Shown: one piece after another, positions 1 to 8,724 of the stretch
Position numbering within the stretch: the stretch's first letter is position 1
Layout of the letters: each line of letters starts with the position of its first letter
Assembly: GCF_026239555.1 (NCBI RefSeq)
Contig: NZ_JAPIVP010000008.1
Span: 124,001 to 188,000, forward strand
From: Pedobacter sp. PF22-3
Lineage (GTDB): Bacteria > Bacteroidota > Bacteroidia > Sphingobacteriales > Sphingobacteriaceae
Length of the DNA stretch: 64,000 bases
Direction: 5' to 3'
The notes under the pieces: generated by a model
Databases searched by the model: none
What the model saw: only the letters and a program-made list of their open reading frames with translations
Told to the model about the DNA's origin: nothing
Program-made: the position numbers and the translations under genes

Positions 1-120
1 TTGGTTACACACAAAAACTTTATTAAAAAGCGGATGCTTAATGCTTTAAAAGATGAGATTTTAGCGATTATACCGAAAACAATGAAGCAGAAAAAGAAAA
101 AAGATGTTGTGGGGATTTAG
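1..120 (+). CDS. C-terminal tail of an unidentified protein (partial)
   Basis: Frame 1 is open from the first base to a TAG stop at 118-120 and gives the last 39 residues of a protein that begins outside the window. The tail is basic and ends with a lysine cluster (KQKKKK) followed by DVVGI. The family cannot be recognised from so short a piece. That it is a real coding end is an inference from the open frame and from the lack of any other gene there. Confidence 0.4.
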   Translation: MVTHKNFIKKRMLNALKDEILAIIPKTMKQKKKKDVVGI

Positions 121-185
121 ATTGTATGGCTAAGTCTAAAGGGGAATTGAGCAAGGCAGGCATTGGATGACTTTACCCACGCAAT

Positions 186-250
186 CGTCATGCTGAATTC
201 ATTTCAGCATCTATCACACTATAAGACCCTGAAATAAATTCAGTGTGACG
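186..250. repeat. Short palindromic element, family A (65-bp form)
   Basis: An imperfect inverted repeat begins CGTCATGCTGAATT and ends AATTCAGTGTGACG. Read on the minus strand it carries the same ends as the 113-bp elements at 8438-8550 and 60196-60308 (CGTCAC-CTGAATTTATTTCAGGGTCTT at one side, ATTCAGCATGACG at the other) but lacks their 48-base middle. It therefore looks like the hairpin-only version of one mobile repeat family. Confidence 0.75.
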
Positions 251-396
251 CCTCAAGTAAAGATATGATCAATAATAGAGAATTTCAGGATCTCAGAAGC
301 CTACCCTTTGTCTTTACTCACAAGATCTGCACGCGTAAGCCCTGTTTCAGCAAGATTTTTATCTGCTAAAAAGATCAGAATGATTAATAAAAAATA

Positions 397-858
397 CTAC
401 TGATTTTGTTTTTCTACCGGAGGTGCAGATAATAATCCTTTAATATCACTTTCCACTTCTTCTTCTTCGCCCTTTTTCTTTTTCTTGTTCTTAGATTTTA
501 AGCCTTTGCCACTTAAACGCTCCTCAATAATTTTATCATATTCGGTTTGTTGCTCTGGCCTTAAAACATTGCGGATATTTTTTGAAGTTTCGTTCTGAAG
601 TTTATAAAATTTATCTACGTCATCCTCGCGTGAGTTACCTGCCTGCTGCCTTTTAATTAAATCAGCCTGTTCTTTAGCCTGGTTATAAGTAAAGCTGTAG
701 ATGACACTTTTTTGTGTCCCGTTAAGTTTTAATCGCTTCTCCAGGTCATCTACATTCTTCTGTGCAATTTCTGCTGGGGTAGGTACTTTATTCTGTTGTG
801 CACGCACTAATACATTTACACCAACAATAATTAAAAATAAGATTACAAGCCTTTTCAT
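397..858 (-). CDS. Secreted Spy/CpxP-like small protein
   Basis: The 153-residue protein starts with a clear signal peptide (residues 1-20, hydrophobic core then VRAQ) and should be periplasmic. The mature part is helical and charged. It has two segments that resemble the LTxxQ-type pattern of Spy/CpxP-like proteins: LKLNGTQK near residue 43 and LRPEQQTEYD near residue 98. The C-terminal third is low-complexity, with a KKKKKGEEEE run near residue 125. Spy/CpxP relatives act as periplasmic chaperones or stress sensors, but the match here is by pattern only. It stands alone, 96 bases downstream of the superoxide dismutase gene with a terminator between them, so it is probably transcribed separately. 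Confidence 0.65.
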   Translation of the reverse strand: MKRLVILFLIIVGVNVLVRAQQNKVPTPAEIAQKNVDDLEKRLKLNGTQKSVIYSFTYNQAKEQADLIKRQQAGNSREDDVDKFYKLQNETSKNIRNVLRPEQQTEYDKIIEERLSGKGLKSKNKKKKKGEEEEVESDIKGLLSAPPVEKQNQ

Positions 859-905
859 TCCGAATATTTTATATGCGAAGTTACTTAATTATCTTAAAAC
901 AAGAA

Positions 906-927
906 AGTCCCGGTTTACACCGGGACT
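906..927 (-). terminator. Terminator of the superoxide dismutase gene
   Basis: A perfect 8-bp GC-rich stem, AGTCCCGG with CCGGGACT and a TTTACA loop, lies 28 bases past the sod stop. On the minus strand it is followed by TTTCTTGTTTT, as expected for an intrinsic terminator. Confidence 0.75.
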
Positions 928-954
928 TCTCTTAAATTTTATAGAATGTTTAGC

Positions 955-1563
955 TTACAAAGCTTTTTTGTAAAGTTCTGCAACTGCATCCCAGTTAATT
1001 ACATTCCAAATTGCCGCTAAATAATCAGGGCGTTTGTTTTGGTATTTTAAGTAATAAGCGTGTTCCCAAACATCGATACCTAAAATTGGTGTTCCTTTTA
1101 CTTCAGCAACATCCATTAACGGATTATCTTGGTTTGGAGTAGAAGAAACCTGAAGTTTTTTATCAGCACCAACTGATAACCAAGCCCAGCCAGAACCAAA
1201 GCGGGTAGCACCAGCTTCCTGTAATTTAGTTTTAAGATCAGCAAACGAACCAAAAGTTTCATTAATTGCTTTAGCTAAATCGCCAGTTGGCTCACCACCT
1301 TTATTTGGACCTAAAATGTTCCAGAATAAAGAGTGATTATAGTGGCCACCACCATTATTTCTAACAGCAGCAGGAAATTTTGAAATGTGTTTTACAATTT
1401 CTTCAATGCTTGAATTTGCCTCTGGCTTACCTTCTAACGCTTTATTTAGGTTGGTAACATAAGCCTGGTGGTGTTTATCATGGTGAATCTCCATGGTAGT
1501 TTTATCAATATGCGGTTCTAATGCATCGGTTGCGTAGTGTAACGCAGGTAATTCAAAAGCCAT
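955..1563 (-). CDS. sodA: Superoxide dismutase, Fe/Mn family (Mn-type signature)
   Basis: This 202-residue cytoplasmic enzyme converts superoxide to hydrogen peroxide and oxygen. The metal ligands of the family are visible: His27 (MEIHHDKHH), His77 (HYNHSLFW) and the Asp and His of [11 protein letters not shown] near the C-terminus. The GGGH stretch (71-74) and the Gln of the NQD motif (near residue 143) are the residues that usually mark manganese or cambialistic enzymes rather than iron ones. Length is normal and there is no signal peptide. It is monocistronic, with a TATATTTG promoter element upstream and a terminator downstream. Metal use itself cannot be read from sequence. Confidence 0.95.
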   Translation of the reverse strand: MAFELPALHYATDALEPHIDKTTMEIHHDKHHQAYVTNLNKALEGKPEANSSIEEIVKHISKFPAAVRNNGGGHYNHSLFWNILGPNKGGEPTGDLAKAINETFGSFADLKTKLQEAGATRFGSGWAWLSVGADKKLQVSSTPNQDNPLMDVAEVKGTPILGIDVWEHAYYLKYQNKRPDYLAAIWNVINWDAVAELYKKAL

Positions 1564-1602
1564 AATGTTTTATGTTTTAAGATTTAAAAATGTTTCTTGT
1601 AG

Positions 1603-1610
1603 CAAATATA
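1603..1610 (-). promoter_or_regulatory. Promoter -7 element of the superoxide dismutase gene
   Basis: On the minus strand the sequence is TATATTTG, an exact match to the Bacteroidota -7 consensus TAnnTTTG, 40 bases upstream of the sod start. A convincing -33 TTTG box was not found at the usual distance, so the call rests on the -7 box and its position. Confidence 0.5.
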
Positions 1611-1717
1611 ACATTAGAACGTTAAGATTTGTTCATGTTATTATCATCAAATCATTTTCCGGGTTAATGTTGTAATGTTAAAGGTTTTAATGTTGGAAGG
1701 TTTTAAGAAAAATTACC

Positions 1718-1805
1718 ATCGTCCCGATTTGCAATCCGGGATGCATGAGAAAGGCGATTGTATCGCCATCTATATCTAAAACGCATACAAATACAAATCT
1801 CACTA
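1718..1805. repeat. Multi-hairpin repeat, family B, copy 1
   Basis: Two short hairpins lie in a row: CCCGATTTGCAATCCGGG (1723-1740) and GGCGATTGTATCGCC (1753-1767), joined by ATGCATGAGAA. The element continues with a decayed third part (ACGCATACAAAT...ATCTCAC). The same order of parts occurs at 40683-40790 and in part at 21117-21200. It lies in the 712-base gap between sod and the deaminase gene. Confidence 0.65.
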
Positions 1806-1806
1806 A

Positions 1807-2233
1807 GAGGCTATCTCATAAAATTGTCGTTCACGTTAAGCCTGTCAAAACGGCCTTGTAAGACATTTAAAATAGGTCCTTTAATAAGCTACCATTGACA
1901 TTATTTTGCAACTATTTATTAATGAACGACTTGTGAAACCTATGCAATTCCGCATAGCTAGGCCGTAGCACCGCATCTCCGTTCCGCTTAAATCCGGCCT
2001 AACAAATTTTTCGGGCTACACTGACAAAGCCATCCCACTAGCTTCGAAAGAAAAATTTTCAGCCGGTGTTTTTTGTTTCTTTTTGACATCAAAAAGAAAG
2101 AGCCCTTCGGCGGCGGCTAGCCGAGGCAAGGCTTCGCCCTGGGCAAAAAAAATAAATGAATAAGTCATTCATACTGATTTTTATCCAATAAATTATCCCT
2201 CAGGATGAAAATCTACATTTATGAGACAGCATC
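1807..2233. repeat. Element with IS-like terminal inverted repeats, no transposase
   Basis: The ends are GAGGCTATCTCATAAA (1807-1822) and the reverse complement of GATGCTGTCTCATAAA (2218-2233), which match at 14 of 16 positions. Ends of the GAGGCTGTCTCATAA type are common on insertion sequences of Bacteroidota (general knowledge). The 427-base interior has no credible gene. It holds a hairpin CTTTTTGACATCAAAAAG near 2080 and a GC-rich stretch near 2105-2145. This looks like a MITE or a deleted IS. No clear target duplication was seen. Confidence 0.55.
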
Positions 2234-2275
2234 CTATTAGGCTATGAACTGCATACTATGAACCATCAACTCAAT

Positions 2276-2743
2276 CTACCTCTTTTTCGCAAAGAATTCC
2301 TTCATGAGTACTCCGCATTCCTCCGCCATTACACCACCTTTTAGGATCGTTTTTGGATGAAGCAGGTTTGCATTTTTGGAGATAAATCCTCTTTTTTCTT
2401 CTCTGGCCCCATATACAATGCGGCCAATCTGTGTCCAATAACTCGCCCCCGCACACATTACGCAAGGCTCAATGGTCACATATAAAGTACAATCCCTTAG
2501 GTATTTGCCACCAATAGTTTGTGCAGCAGAAGTGAAAGCCTGCATTTCGGCATGTGCGGTTACATCATTAAAGCGTTCAGTTAAATTATAACCACGGCCA
2601 ATAATCCTGTTTTTACTTACTACGATAGCACCTATCGGAATTTCATCTTCAGCTAAAGCTTTTTTTGCTTCTTCCAAAGCTAATTTCATATAATGAATAT
2701 CTTCTTCCTCAGGGTCGGTATTTTCGAAATTGTAAAAACTCAT
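2276..2743 (-). CDS. tadA: tRNA adenosine(34) deaminase / nucleoside deaminase
   Basis: A 155-residue zinc deaminase of the cytidine-deaminase fold. The zinc site is complete: His64-Ala-Glu66 (HAEMQAF) with Glu66 as the proton shuttle, and Cys94-Val-Met-Cys97 in EPCVMCAGA. The EIPIGAIVV strand and the AREEKRG segment after the PCxxC motif fit TadA, which makes inosine at the wobble base of tRNA-Arg. Length is typical. It could instead be a free-nucleoside (guanine) deaminase, which shares the same motifs. It stands alone, with repeats on its upstream and downstream sides. Confidence 0.85.
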   Translation of the reverse strand: MSFYNFENTDPEEEDIHYMKLALEEAKKALAEDEIPIGAIVVSKNRIIGRGYNLTERFNDVTAHAEMQAFTSAAQTIGGKYLRDCTLYVTIEPCVMCAGASYWTQIGRIVYGAREEKRGFISKNANLLHPKTILKGGVMAEECGVLMKEFFAKKR

Positions 2744-3000
2744 GAGGCAAATATAGGGTAATAATGGCCAAAGACTTCTGACATTTAAACTGAAAATTTG
2801 GTTAAGTTTTGGAGCGCAATGTTACTGCTTATCGGCTGCTTCAGTCCTGCTTTCTGTTCTAAGTACTCACTCGTGCCTCGCTTGCGCGCTTTCCACTTCA
2901 TCCGATGAATATCGGATCAGGGCTATTTGGCAAGACCTGAACGCAGACTTCCGAAGTTTTCAAGGTCGGGGACCAGCAAAACTTCGAAATTCTACACGCA

Positions 3001-3336
3001 TCACACCAGTTTACTTCCGTTCGGCACTTTACGCTCTACGCTAGTTAATACGATATCGCCGTTTTCATCGGCAAAACCAGTCACTAAAAATTCGGACATA
3101 AATTTGCCAATCTGTTTTTTAGGGAAGTTTATCACGGCAACAATCTGTTTTCCGGGCAATTCTTCCAATGTATAATGTTTGGTAATCTGCGCGCTGCTCA
3201 TTTTAATGCCAAATTCGCCAAAATCTACCTTTACTTTATATGCTGGTCTCCTGGCTTCAGGAAATTCGAAGGCCTCTAAAATAGTACCTACCCTTAATTC
3301 TACTTTTTCGAAATCACCCCATGTAATCTGTTCCAT
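3001..3336 (-). CDS. csaA: CsaA-like tRNA-binding protein
   Basis: A 111-residue protein made of one tRNA-binding OB-fold domain, as found in CsaA and in the C-terminal part of some methionyl-tRNA synthetases. Family motifs are the N-terminal FEKVELRVGTILEAFEFPEAR, the FGEFGIKMSSAQIT segment, and KQIVAVINFPKKQIG. CsaA has been described as a secretion-related chaperone that also binds tRNA. An ATG 24 bases further upstream would add eight residues that the family lacks, so the ATG at 3336 is preferred: it gives MEQITWGDFEKVE, the usual beginning. It is single and diverges from the xylose operon. Confidence 0.85.
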   Translation of the reverse strand: MEQITWGDFEKVELRVGTILEAFEFPEARRPAYKVKVDFGEFGIKMSSAQITKHYTLEELPGKQIVAVINFPKKQIGKFMSEFLVTGFADENGDIVLTSVERKVPNGSKLV

Positions 3337-3411
3337 ATATAATCGATGTATGTAGGACAAAAATATAAATTATCAGGCATTCCATACCGTCTTCGAAACA
3401 AAACATGGCAA

Positions 3412-3427
3412 TTCAACCGTTTGCATT
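3412..3427. promoter_or_regulatory. LacI-type operator O1 of the xylose operon
   Basis: TTCAACCGTTTGCATT differs from the perfect palindrome at 3482-3497 only at the outer left arm. The two sites lie 70 bases apart on the same face of the promoter region, an arrangement that suits a repressor binding two sites. Confidence 0.5.
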
Positions 3428-3451
3428 AATTTAACCCCTTTTTATAAAAAA

Positions 3452-3482
3452 TTTGCGTTTTATATTTTTAGCACTATCTTTA
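3452..3482 (+). promoter_or_regulatory. Promoter of the xylose operon
   Basis: A TTTG box at 3452-3455 and TATCTTTA at 3475-3482 (7 of 8 to TAnnTTTG) are 19 bases apart, the usual Bacteroidota spacing. The start of transcription would then fall inside the operator at 3482-3497, so a bound repressor would block initiation. Confidence 0.55.
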
Positions 3483-3497
3483 TGCAACCGTTTGCAT
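3482..3497. promoter_or_regulatory. LacI-type operator O2 of the xylose operon
   Basis: ATGCAACCGTTTGCAT is an almost perfect 16-bp palindrome with a central CG, the hallmark of LacI-family operators. It overlaps the promoter 28 bases before the xylB start. Related sites occur before the pectin genes at 31944, 55952 and 57140. Confidence 0.65.
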
Positions 3498-3524
3498 AAC
3501 CAAATATTAAAATAATATGAAAGC

Positions 3525-5009
3525 ATGTATTTATTAGGCATTGATTTAGGTACCTCATCCATTAAGGTTGCCATTGTTGATGCAGCTACACAAAAAAATA
3601 TAGCCTCCGCTCAATATCCGGAAACGGAAACAGCGATTAAATCTTTACAGTCGGGCTGGGCAGAACAATCGCCCGATGATTGGTGGCATAATGTTCAGCA
3701 GGCCATTCTCAAATTAAATTCGACAGGTCTTTTTGATCCAAAAGAAATTAAAGCCATTGGTATTGCGTACCAAATGCATGGATTGGTTGTGGTAGATCAA
3801 AACCAGCAGGTGCTCCGCGATAGTATCATCTGGTGCGATAGCAGGGCTGTTGAACTGGGCAATGGTGCTTTTGAGGCAATTGGTCACGAAAAATCCTTAA
3901 AATACCTGTTGAACTCTCCCGGCAACTTTACAGCATCCAAACTGGCCTGGGTAAAAACAAACGAACCAGACATCTATAACCGCATCGATAAAATTATGCT
4001 CCCTGGCGATTTTATCGCCATGAAGTTAACCGGAGAAATCACTACCAGCATTTCGGCACTATCTGAAGGTATTTTCTGGGATTTTGAAAACCACGAAATT
4101 TCTAAAGATGTAATGGACTATTATGGTATTTCGGGCAATCTGATCCCAACCGTTAAACCATTATTTTCGGAACATGGCTATTTAAAAACCGACATTGCCC
4201 ATTTACTAAATCTACCTGCCGGTATTCCAGTAGCTTATAAGTCTGGCGATCAGCCGAACAATGCACTTTCCTTAAACGTATTAAAACCCGGGGAGGTTGC
4301 AGCCACAGCCGGAACATCAGGGGTTATTTATGGCGTAAGCGATGAGCTTACTTACGATAAACAATCGAGAGTAAATACCTTTGCGCATGTAACGTATTCA
4401 GCAGAGAAAAAGCACACGGGCGTTTTACTTTGTATTAATGGCACTGGCAGCATGTACCGTTGGGCAAAGCATACTTTTGCGCCACAGTCTACCTATGCAG
4501 AACTGAATATCCTGTCGTCAAAAGCACCAATAGGTAGTAATGGCTTAAAAGTACTTCCTTTCGGGAACGGTGCCGAAAGGATGTTAAATAACCAATATAC
4601 AGGCGCAGCGTTATTAGGCATCGACTTAAATCTTCACAATCAATCAGATATTTTCAGAGCGGTACAAGAGGGCATTGCTTTTTCTTTCCGTTATGGATTA
4701 GATATTATGCGCAAAAACGGTATGGAGCCTAAAGTAATCCGCGCCGGAAGAGCCAACCTGTTTTTAAGTGATGTATTTGCACAAACGTTTGTAGATGTTA
4801 CGGGCATCCCGGTAGAACTTTACGAAAACGACGGCAGTGTAGGCGCAGCCTTGGGTGCAGGTATAGGCGCCAGCATTTTTAATAGTGCAGAAGAAGCCTT
4901 TAGCAACCATGAAGTAATCAAAACTTTAATACCACAACATTCAGCTGTGTATGAGCCAATCTACCAGGATTGGAAAAAAATATTAGAAAAACAATTAGCA
5001 ATTGGTTAA
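3525..5009 (+). CDS. xylB: Xylulokinase (FGGY carbohydrate kinase)
   Basis: A 494-residue FGGY-family kinase that phosphorylates D-xylulose to xylulose 5-phosphate, the entry into the pentose phosphate pathway. Visible features are the N-terminal phosphate-binding loop GIDLGTSSIK (5-14), the xylulokinase substrate motif QMHG (83-86), the catalytic Asp242 in KSGDQPNNAL, and a C-terminal GRANLFLSDVFAQ region of the second ATPase domain. Length is normal. An upstream ATG at 3517 is out of frame, so 3525 is the start. It is the first gene of the operon with xylose isomerase 72 bases downstream, which settles xylulose as substrate over other FGGY sugars. Confidence 0.95.
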   Translation: MYLLGIDLGTSSIKVAIVDAATQKNIASAQYPETETAIKSLQSGWAEQSPDDWWHNVQQAILKLNSTGLFDPKEIKAIGIAYQMHGLVVVDQNQQVLRDSIIWCDSRAVELGNGAFEAIGHEKSLKYLLNSPGNFTASKLAWVKTNEPDIYNRIDKIMLPGDFIAMKLTGEITTSISALSEGIFWDFENHEISKDVMDYYGISGNLIPTVKPLFSEHGYLKTDIAHLLNLPAGIPVAYKSGDQPNNALSLNVLKPGEVAATAGTSGVIYGVSDELTYDKQSRVNTFAHVTYSAEKKHTGVLLCINGTGSMYRWAKHTFAPQSTYAELNILSSKAPIGSNGLKVLPFGNGAERMLNNQYTGAALLGIDLNLHNQSDIFRAVQEGIAFSFRYGLDIMRKNGMEPKVIRAGRANLFLSDVFAQTFVDVTGIPVELYENDGSVGAALGAGIGASIFNSAEEAFSNHEVIKTLIPQHSAVYEPIYQDWKKILEKQLAIG

Positions 5010-5081
5010 GGGTTGATCGTTTCATAGTGAGATCTACTATAAACCATTAACCAATAGACCATCAACCAAAAAACAAAAAAC

Positions 5082-6413
5082 ATGACAAAAGTAGTAACCG
5101 GAGCAACGGAATTTTTCAAAGGTATCGAGCAAATCAAATTTGAAGGCCTGGAAAGCGATAATCCACTAGCATTTAGATGGTATGACGCCAACAAAGTAGT
5201 AGCTGGCAAAACCATGAGCGAGCACTTTAAGTTTGCTTGTGCTTACTGGCATTCATTTAATGGTAATGGCGCAGATCCGTTCGGAGGCGCAACACACGTT
5301 TTCCCATGGGATGAGAAAAAGGATGCAGTAGAGCGGGCTAAAGATAAAATGGATGCAGCCTTTGAATTTATCACCAAAATGCAGATTCCATATTATTGTT
5401 TCCATGATGTGGATGTGGTAGATTATGGCGATGACGTTGCTGAAAACGAGCGCAGATTACAAGCCCTTGTTGAATATGCAAAACAGAAACAAGCAGATAG
5501 TGGTGTAAAATTGTTGTGGGGAACAGCCAACTTATTTAGCCACAAACGCTACATGAACGGTGCTTCTACAAATCCGGATTTCCACGTGCTGGCGCATGGC
5601 GCTGCCCAGGTTAAAGCAGCTTTAGATGCTACTATTGCCCTTGGTGGCGAAAATTATGTTTTCTGGGGCGGAAGAGAAGGCTATATGAGCTTATTGAATA
5701 CCAACATGAAACGTGAGCAGGAACATTTGGCAAAATTCTTACATACCGCTAAAGATTATGCACGCAAGCAGGGTTTCAAAGGAACATTCTTTATTGAACC
5801 AAAACCATGTGAGCCTTCTAAACACCAATACGATTACGATGCAGCAACAGTAAAGGGCTTTTTACAACAATACGATCTGTTGGCAGACTTTAAGTTAAAT
5901 TTAGAAGTAAACCACGCTACACTGGCTGGCCATACTTTCCAGCATGAATTACAGGTTGCAGTAGATAATGGCTTATTAGGCTCTATCGATGCAAACCGTG
6001 GCGATTACCAAAATGGCTGGGATACCGATCAGTTCCCGAACGACATTAACGAACTAACGGAAACCATGTTGATTATTTTAGAGGGTGGTGGCTTACAGGG
6101 TGGAGGTGTAAACTTCGACGCGAAAATCCGCCGTAATTCTACTGATCAGAAAGACTTATTCTATGCACACGTAGGTGGAATGGATATTTTTGCAAGGGCA
6201 TTAGTTACTGCAGATGCCATTCTTCAAAAATCTGATTACAAAAAAGTAAGGGCCGACCGCTATGCTTCATTTGATAGCGGAAAGGGTGCCGAGTTTGAAC
6301 AAGGAAAATTGAGTTTAGAAGACTTAAGAAATTACGCTGCAGAAAATGGCGAACCAGAGGTACGTAGCGGAAAGCAGGAATATCTTGAAAATCTGATTAA
6401 CAGGTATATTTAA
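5082..6413 (+). CDS. xylA: Xylose isomerase
   Basis: A 443-residue class II xylose isomerase (D-xylose to D-xylulose, two divalent metals per subunit). The catalytic pair is His108 and Asp111 in YCFHDVD. Metal ligands include Glu239 and Lys241 (FFIEPKP), Glu275 and His278 ([11 protein letters not shown]), and the Asp residues of [19 protein letters not shown] further on. VFWGGREGY is the family signature. There is no signal peptide, as expected for a cytoplasmic enzyme. It follows xylB in the same operon and precedes the symporter gene, with hairpin repeats in the 195-base gap between them. Confidence 0.97.
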   Translation: MTKVVTGATEFFKGIEQIKFEGLESDNPLAFRWYDANKVVAGKTMSEHFKFACAYWHSFNGNGADPFGGATHVFPWDEKKDAVERAKDKMDAAFEFITKMQIPYYCFHDVDVVDYGDDVAENERRLQALVEYAKQKQADSGVKLLWGTANLFSHKRYMNGASTNPDFHVLAHGAAQVKAALDATIALGGENYVFWGGREGYMSLLNTNMKREQEHLAKFLHTAKDYARKQGFKGTFFIEPKPCEPSKHQYDYDAATVKGFLQQYDLLADFKLNLEVNHATLAGHTFQHELQVAVDNGLLGSIDANRGDYQNGWDTDQFPNDINELTETMLIILEGGGLQGGGVNFDAKIRRNSTDQKDLFYAHVGGMDIFARALVTADAILQKSDYKKVRADRYASFDSGKGAEFEQGKLSLEDLRNYAAENGEPEVRSGKQEYLENLINRYI

Positions 6414-6438
6414 TTTATTTTTATAAAATGAAATCTCC

Positions 6439-6462
6439 GTGGTCTGTGTCCTCACAGACCAC
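6439..6462. repeat. Hairpin repeat, family C, copy 1
   Basis: GTGGTCTGTGTCCTCACAGACCAC forms a near-perfect hairpin just after xylA. It belongs to the GGTCTGTG/CACAGACC family also found at 6483, 47490, 47538, 47600 and 47648. It may attenuate transcription from xylA into the symporter gene, which is an inference. Confidence 0.75.
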
Positions 6463-6482
6463 TTGCGTTTGATTTAATTAGC

Positions 6483-6506
6483 ATGGTCTGTGTCTCCACA
6501 GACCAT
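6483..6506. repeat. Hairpin repeat, family C, copy 2
   Basis: ATGGTCTGTGTCTCCACAGACCAT repeats the previous hairpin 44 bases further on, with compensating changes in the outer pair (G-C becomes A-T), which points to conservation of the stem rather than of the bases. Confidence 0.75.
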
Positions 6507-6608
6507 GGATTAAATTAATAAACGTCACTTTAACATTTTTTAATTCAAAAAAAGCGGAGATTAATTTATGATTTTACTACATTTAGATTTCTAAACCAAA
6601 TAACTTAA

Positions 6609-8276
6609 ATGAAAGTCACAGATTACATTATTTTTCTAGCCTACTTTGCCATTGTAGCAATTTACGGTTTCTGGATCTACCATCGTAAAAAACAAAAGCA
6701 GATGAGCAGCAAGGATTATTTTCTTGCAGAAGGTTCACTCACCTGGTGGGCAATTGGTACATCTTTAATTGCCTCGAATATTAGTGCCGAGCAATTTGTA
6801 GCCATGAGCGGTGATGGATTTAAAATGGGATTAGCCATTTCTACTTACGAATGGATGGCAGCTGCAACATTGGTAATTGTTGCTACATTTTTTATCCCTG
6901 TATATCTTAAAAATAAGATCTACACCATGCCACAATTTTTAAGTCAACGTTACAATGGTACCGTAGCCATGATTATGGCTGTGTTTTGGTTGTTATTGTA
7001 TGTTGTGGTAAACTTAACCTCTATCTTGTACCTGGGTGCACTGGCTGTAAGCAGTATTTCGGGTATTGGCTTTTGGTATTGTATGATCGGCCTGGCCATT
7101 TTTTCTGTAATTATAGCTTTAGGCGGAATGAAAGTAATTGGTTACACGGATGTAATCCAGGTGGCGTTTTTAATTTTTGGCGGTTTAGCAACTACTTATT
7201 TAGCACTTAATTTAGTAAGTGACCATTTCGGTGGTCATGGCGTACTAGATGGTTTATCGTTCTTAAGAGAAAAGGCGCCAGATCATTTTCACATGATTTT
7301 TAAGAAAGATAGTGCCAATTATGCCTCATTACCAGGCATGACGGTATTGCTTGGTGGGATGTGGATTGTAAACTTAAACTATTGGGGCTGTAACCAGTAC
7401 ATCACCCAGCGTGCCTTAGGTGCTGATCTTAAAACGGCCAGAGCAGGTATCTTATTTGCTGCCTTTTTAAAGCTTTTAATGCCGTTAATCGTGGTATTGC
7501 CAGGTATTGCAGTATATATGTTATATCAGGAAAAAACAGGTATTGATGTAAATTCAATGATGCCTGGCGGAGAACTTCGTCCGGATAGGGCTTACCCTAC
7601 TTTATTAAGTATTTTACCAACAGGACTTAAAGGTTTGTCTTTTGCTGCCTTAACCGCAGCGATTGTTGCTTCATTAGCCGGTAAAATCAATAGTATCTCT
7701 ACCATTTTTACCCTGGATATCTTCAAGAAACACATTAATGTAGAAGCCAGTGAGAAAAAACTGGTAAGTACCGGACGTGTGGTTGTAATTATTGCTATGG
7801 CGATTGCAATCGCCATTTCACCTTTCTTAGGTATCGATAAAAAAGGTGGTTTTGAATTTATCCAGGAATATACTGGCTTTGTAAGTCCGGGTATTTTCGC
7901 CATGTTTATATTGGGTTTCTTCTGGAAAAAAACCACTTCAAATGCAGCTTTATTTGCAACCATAGGTGGTTTTGGCTTATCCGTATTGCTAAAATTCTTG
8001 CCAGGAATGATGGATTTGTCTTTCCTACACGATTTTGGATTCTCGGTAGCCAATGCAGATGGAGTTTATGAAATACCTTTCTTGGATAGAATGGGAATTG
8101 TATTTGTAGTCTGCATCATCGTGATGTTTGCCATCAGTATGTTCGAAAATAGTAAAGGCGATAAATCTAATGGTTTAGAAGTAGATTCGAGCATGTTCAA
8201 AGTACATCCTTCGTTTGCCGTTGGATCACTGATTGTGTTCGGAATTTTAGTTGCACTTTATTCTACTTTCTGGTAA
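6609..8276 (+). CDS. Sodium/sugar symporter (SSS family), probable xylose importer
   Basis: A 555-residue inner-membrane protein of the sodium:solute symporter family with about 14 transmembrane segments (LeuT-like fold). Family marks are the N-terminal DYFLAEGSLTWWAIGTSLIA segment (near 37-56), ISAEQFVAMSGDGF after it, NYWGCNQYITQRALGA near 259-274 and the LSFAALTAAIVASLAGKINS stretch in the second half. The closest known types are SglT and XylP-like sugar symporters. Position directly behind xylB and xylA supports D-xylose as the cargo, driven by a sodium gradient. A strong terminator follows. Confidence 0.88.
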   Translation: MKVTDYIIFLAYFAIVAIYGFWIYHRKKQKQMSSKDYFLAEGSLTWWAIGTSLIASNISAEQFVAMSGDGFKMGLAISTYEWMAAATLVIVATFFIPVYLKNKIYTMPQFLSQRYNGTVAMIMAVFWLLLYVVVNLTSILYLGALAVSSISGIGFWYCMIGLAIFSVIIALGGMKVIGYTDVIQVAFLIFGGLATTYLALNLVSDHFGGHGVLDGLSFLREKAPDHFHMIFKKDSANYASLPGMTVLLGGMWIVNLNYWGCNQYITQRALGADLKTARAGILFAAFLKLLMPLIVVLPGIAVYMLYQEKTGIDVNSMMPGGELRPDRAYPTLLSILPTGLKGLSFAALTAAIVASLAGKINSISTIFTLDIFKKHINVEASEKKLVSTGRVVVIIAMAIAIAISPFLGIDKKGGFEFIQEYTGFVSPGIFAMFILGFFWKKTTSNAALFATIGGFGLSVLLKFLPGMMDLSFLHDFGFSVANADGVYEIPFLDRMGIVFVVCIIVMFAISMFENSKGDKSNGLEVDSSMFKVHPSFAVGSLIVFGILVALYSTFW

Positions 8277-8298
8277 AATTAAAAACCAACAATATCAA

Positions 8299-8331
8299 AA
8301 GGGCTCGCGATGAAAATTGCGAGCCTTTTTT
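8299..8331 (+). terminator. Terminator of the xylose operon
   Basis: GGCTCGCGATGAAAATTGCGAGCC forms a stem of about 8 bp and runs into TTTTTT. It lies 25 bases past the symporter stop and closes the xylB-xylA-symporter unit. Confidence 0.85.
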
Positions 8332-8380
8332 GTTTGTTTGCTCCCGTTTCCATGCAGAGAACTGATTAATTCGTATATCC

Positions 8381-8408
8381 GCTATGCTTAACTATACGGA
8401 CAGGATAG
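8381..8408. repeat. 28-bp repeat flanking family A copy 2 (left)
   Basis: GCTATGCTTAACTATACGGA followed by CAGGATAG matches the copy at 8725-8752 at 25 of 28 positions. Each copy is the right arm of a small hairpin (TCCGTAG...CTACGGA in the second). The two copies bracket the family A element. Confidence 0.55.
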
Positions 8409-8437
8409 ATGTTCTGCCGATATTTTTAACTCAAAGT

Positions 8438-8550
8438 CGTCACCCTGAATTTATTTCAGGGTCTTAATAGCAGGAAAGATGCTGACCACGAAGTAGCTAT
8501 TAGGCCTTTAAAACAATAAAAACTGCTAATAAAATAAATTCAGCATGACG
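8438..8550. repeat. Palindromic element, family A (113-bp form), copy 2
   Basis: The element begins CGTCACCCTGAATTTATTTC and ends ATAAATTCAGCATGACG, which pair as terminal inverted repeats. It is the same length as the copy at 60196-60308 and nearly the same sequence, apart from about ten bases near position 30 and two single changes. No coding capacity. The rest of the 484-base gap (8277-8760) holds only the terminator and the 28-bp repeats. Confidence 0.8.
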
Positions 8551-8724
8551 ATAGCTTTAGAAAGGAAGTTAAAACTAATCAAAATGCATAAATATTAATC
8601 GAACTAAAAGTTTATAAACATAAGAAGTACCATCGTTAAATAAAATTATGCTGATAAAAATAGGACCTCTTTGACTGGGAACATTGCATTTGAAATTCAA
8701 TCTTATTTGCTAATCCGTAGAGAC

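Noticed and set aside
2927..3175. 82-codon open frame on the plus strand
   Set aside because: It lies mostly antisense to the CsaA-like gene and begins in intergenic repeat-like DNA, so it is a shadow.
5006..5215. 69-codon open frame on the minus strand
   Set aside because: It is antisense to the start of xylose isomerase, low in complexity (repeated VYWLMVY), and without support.
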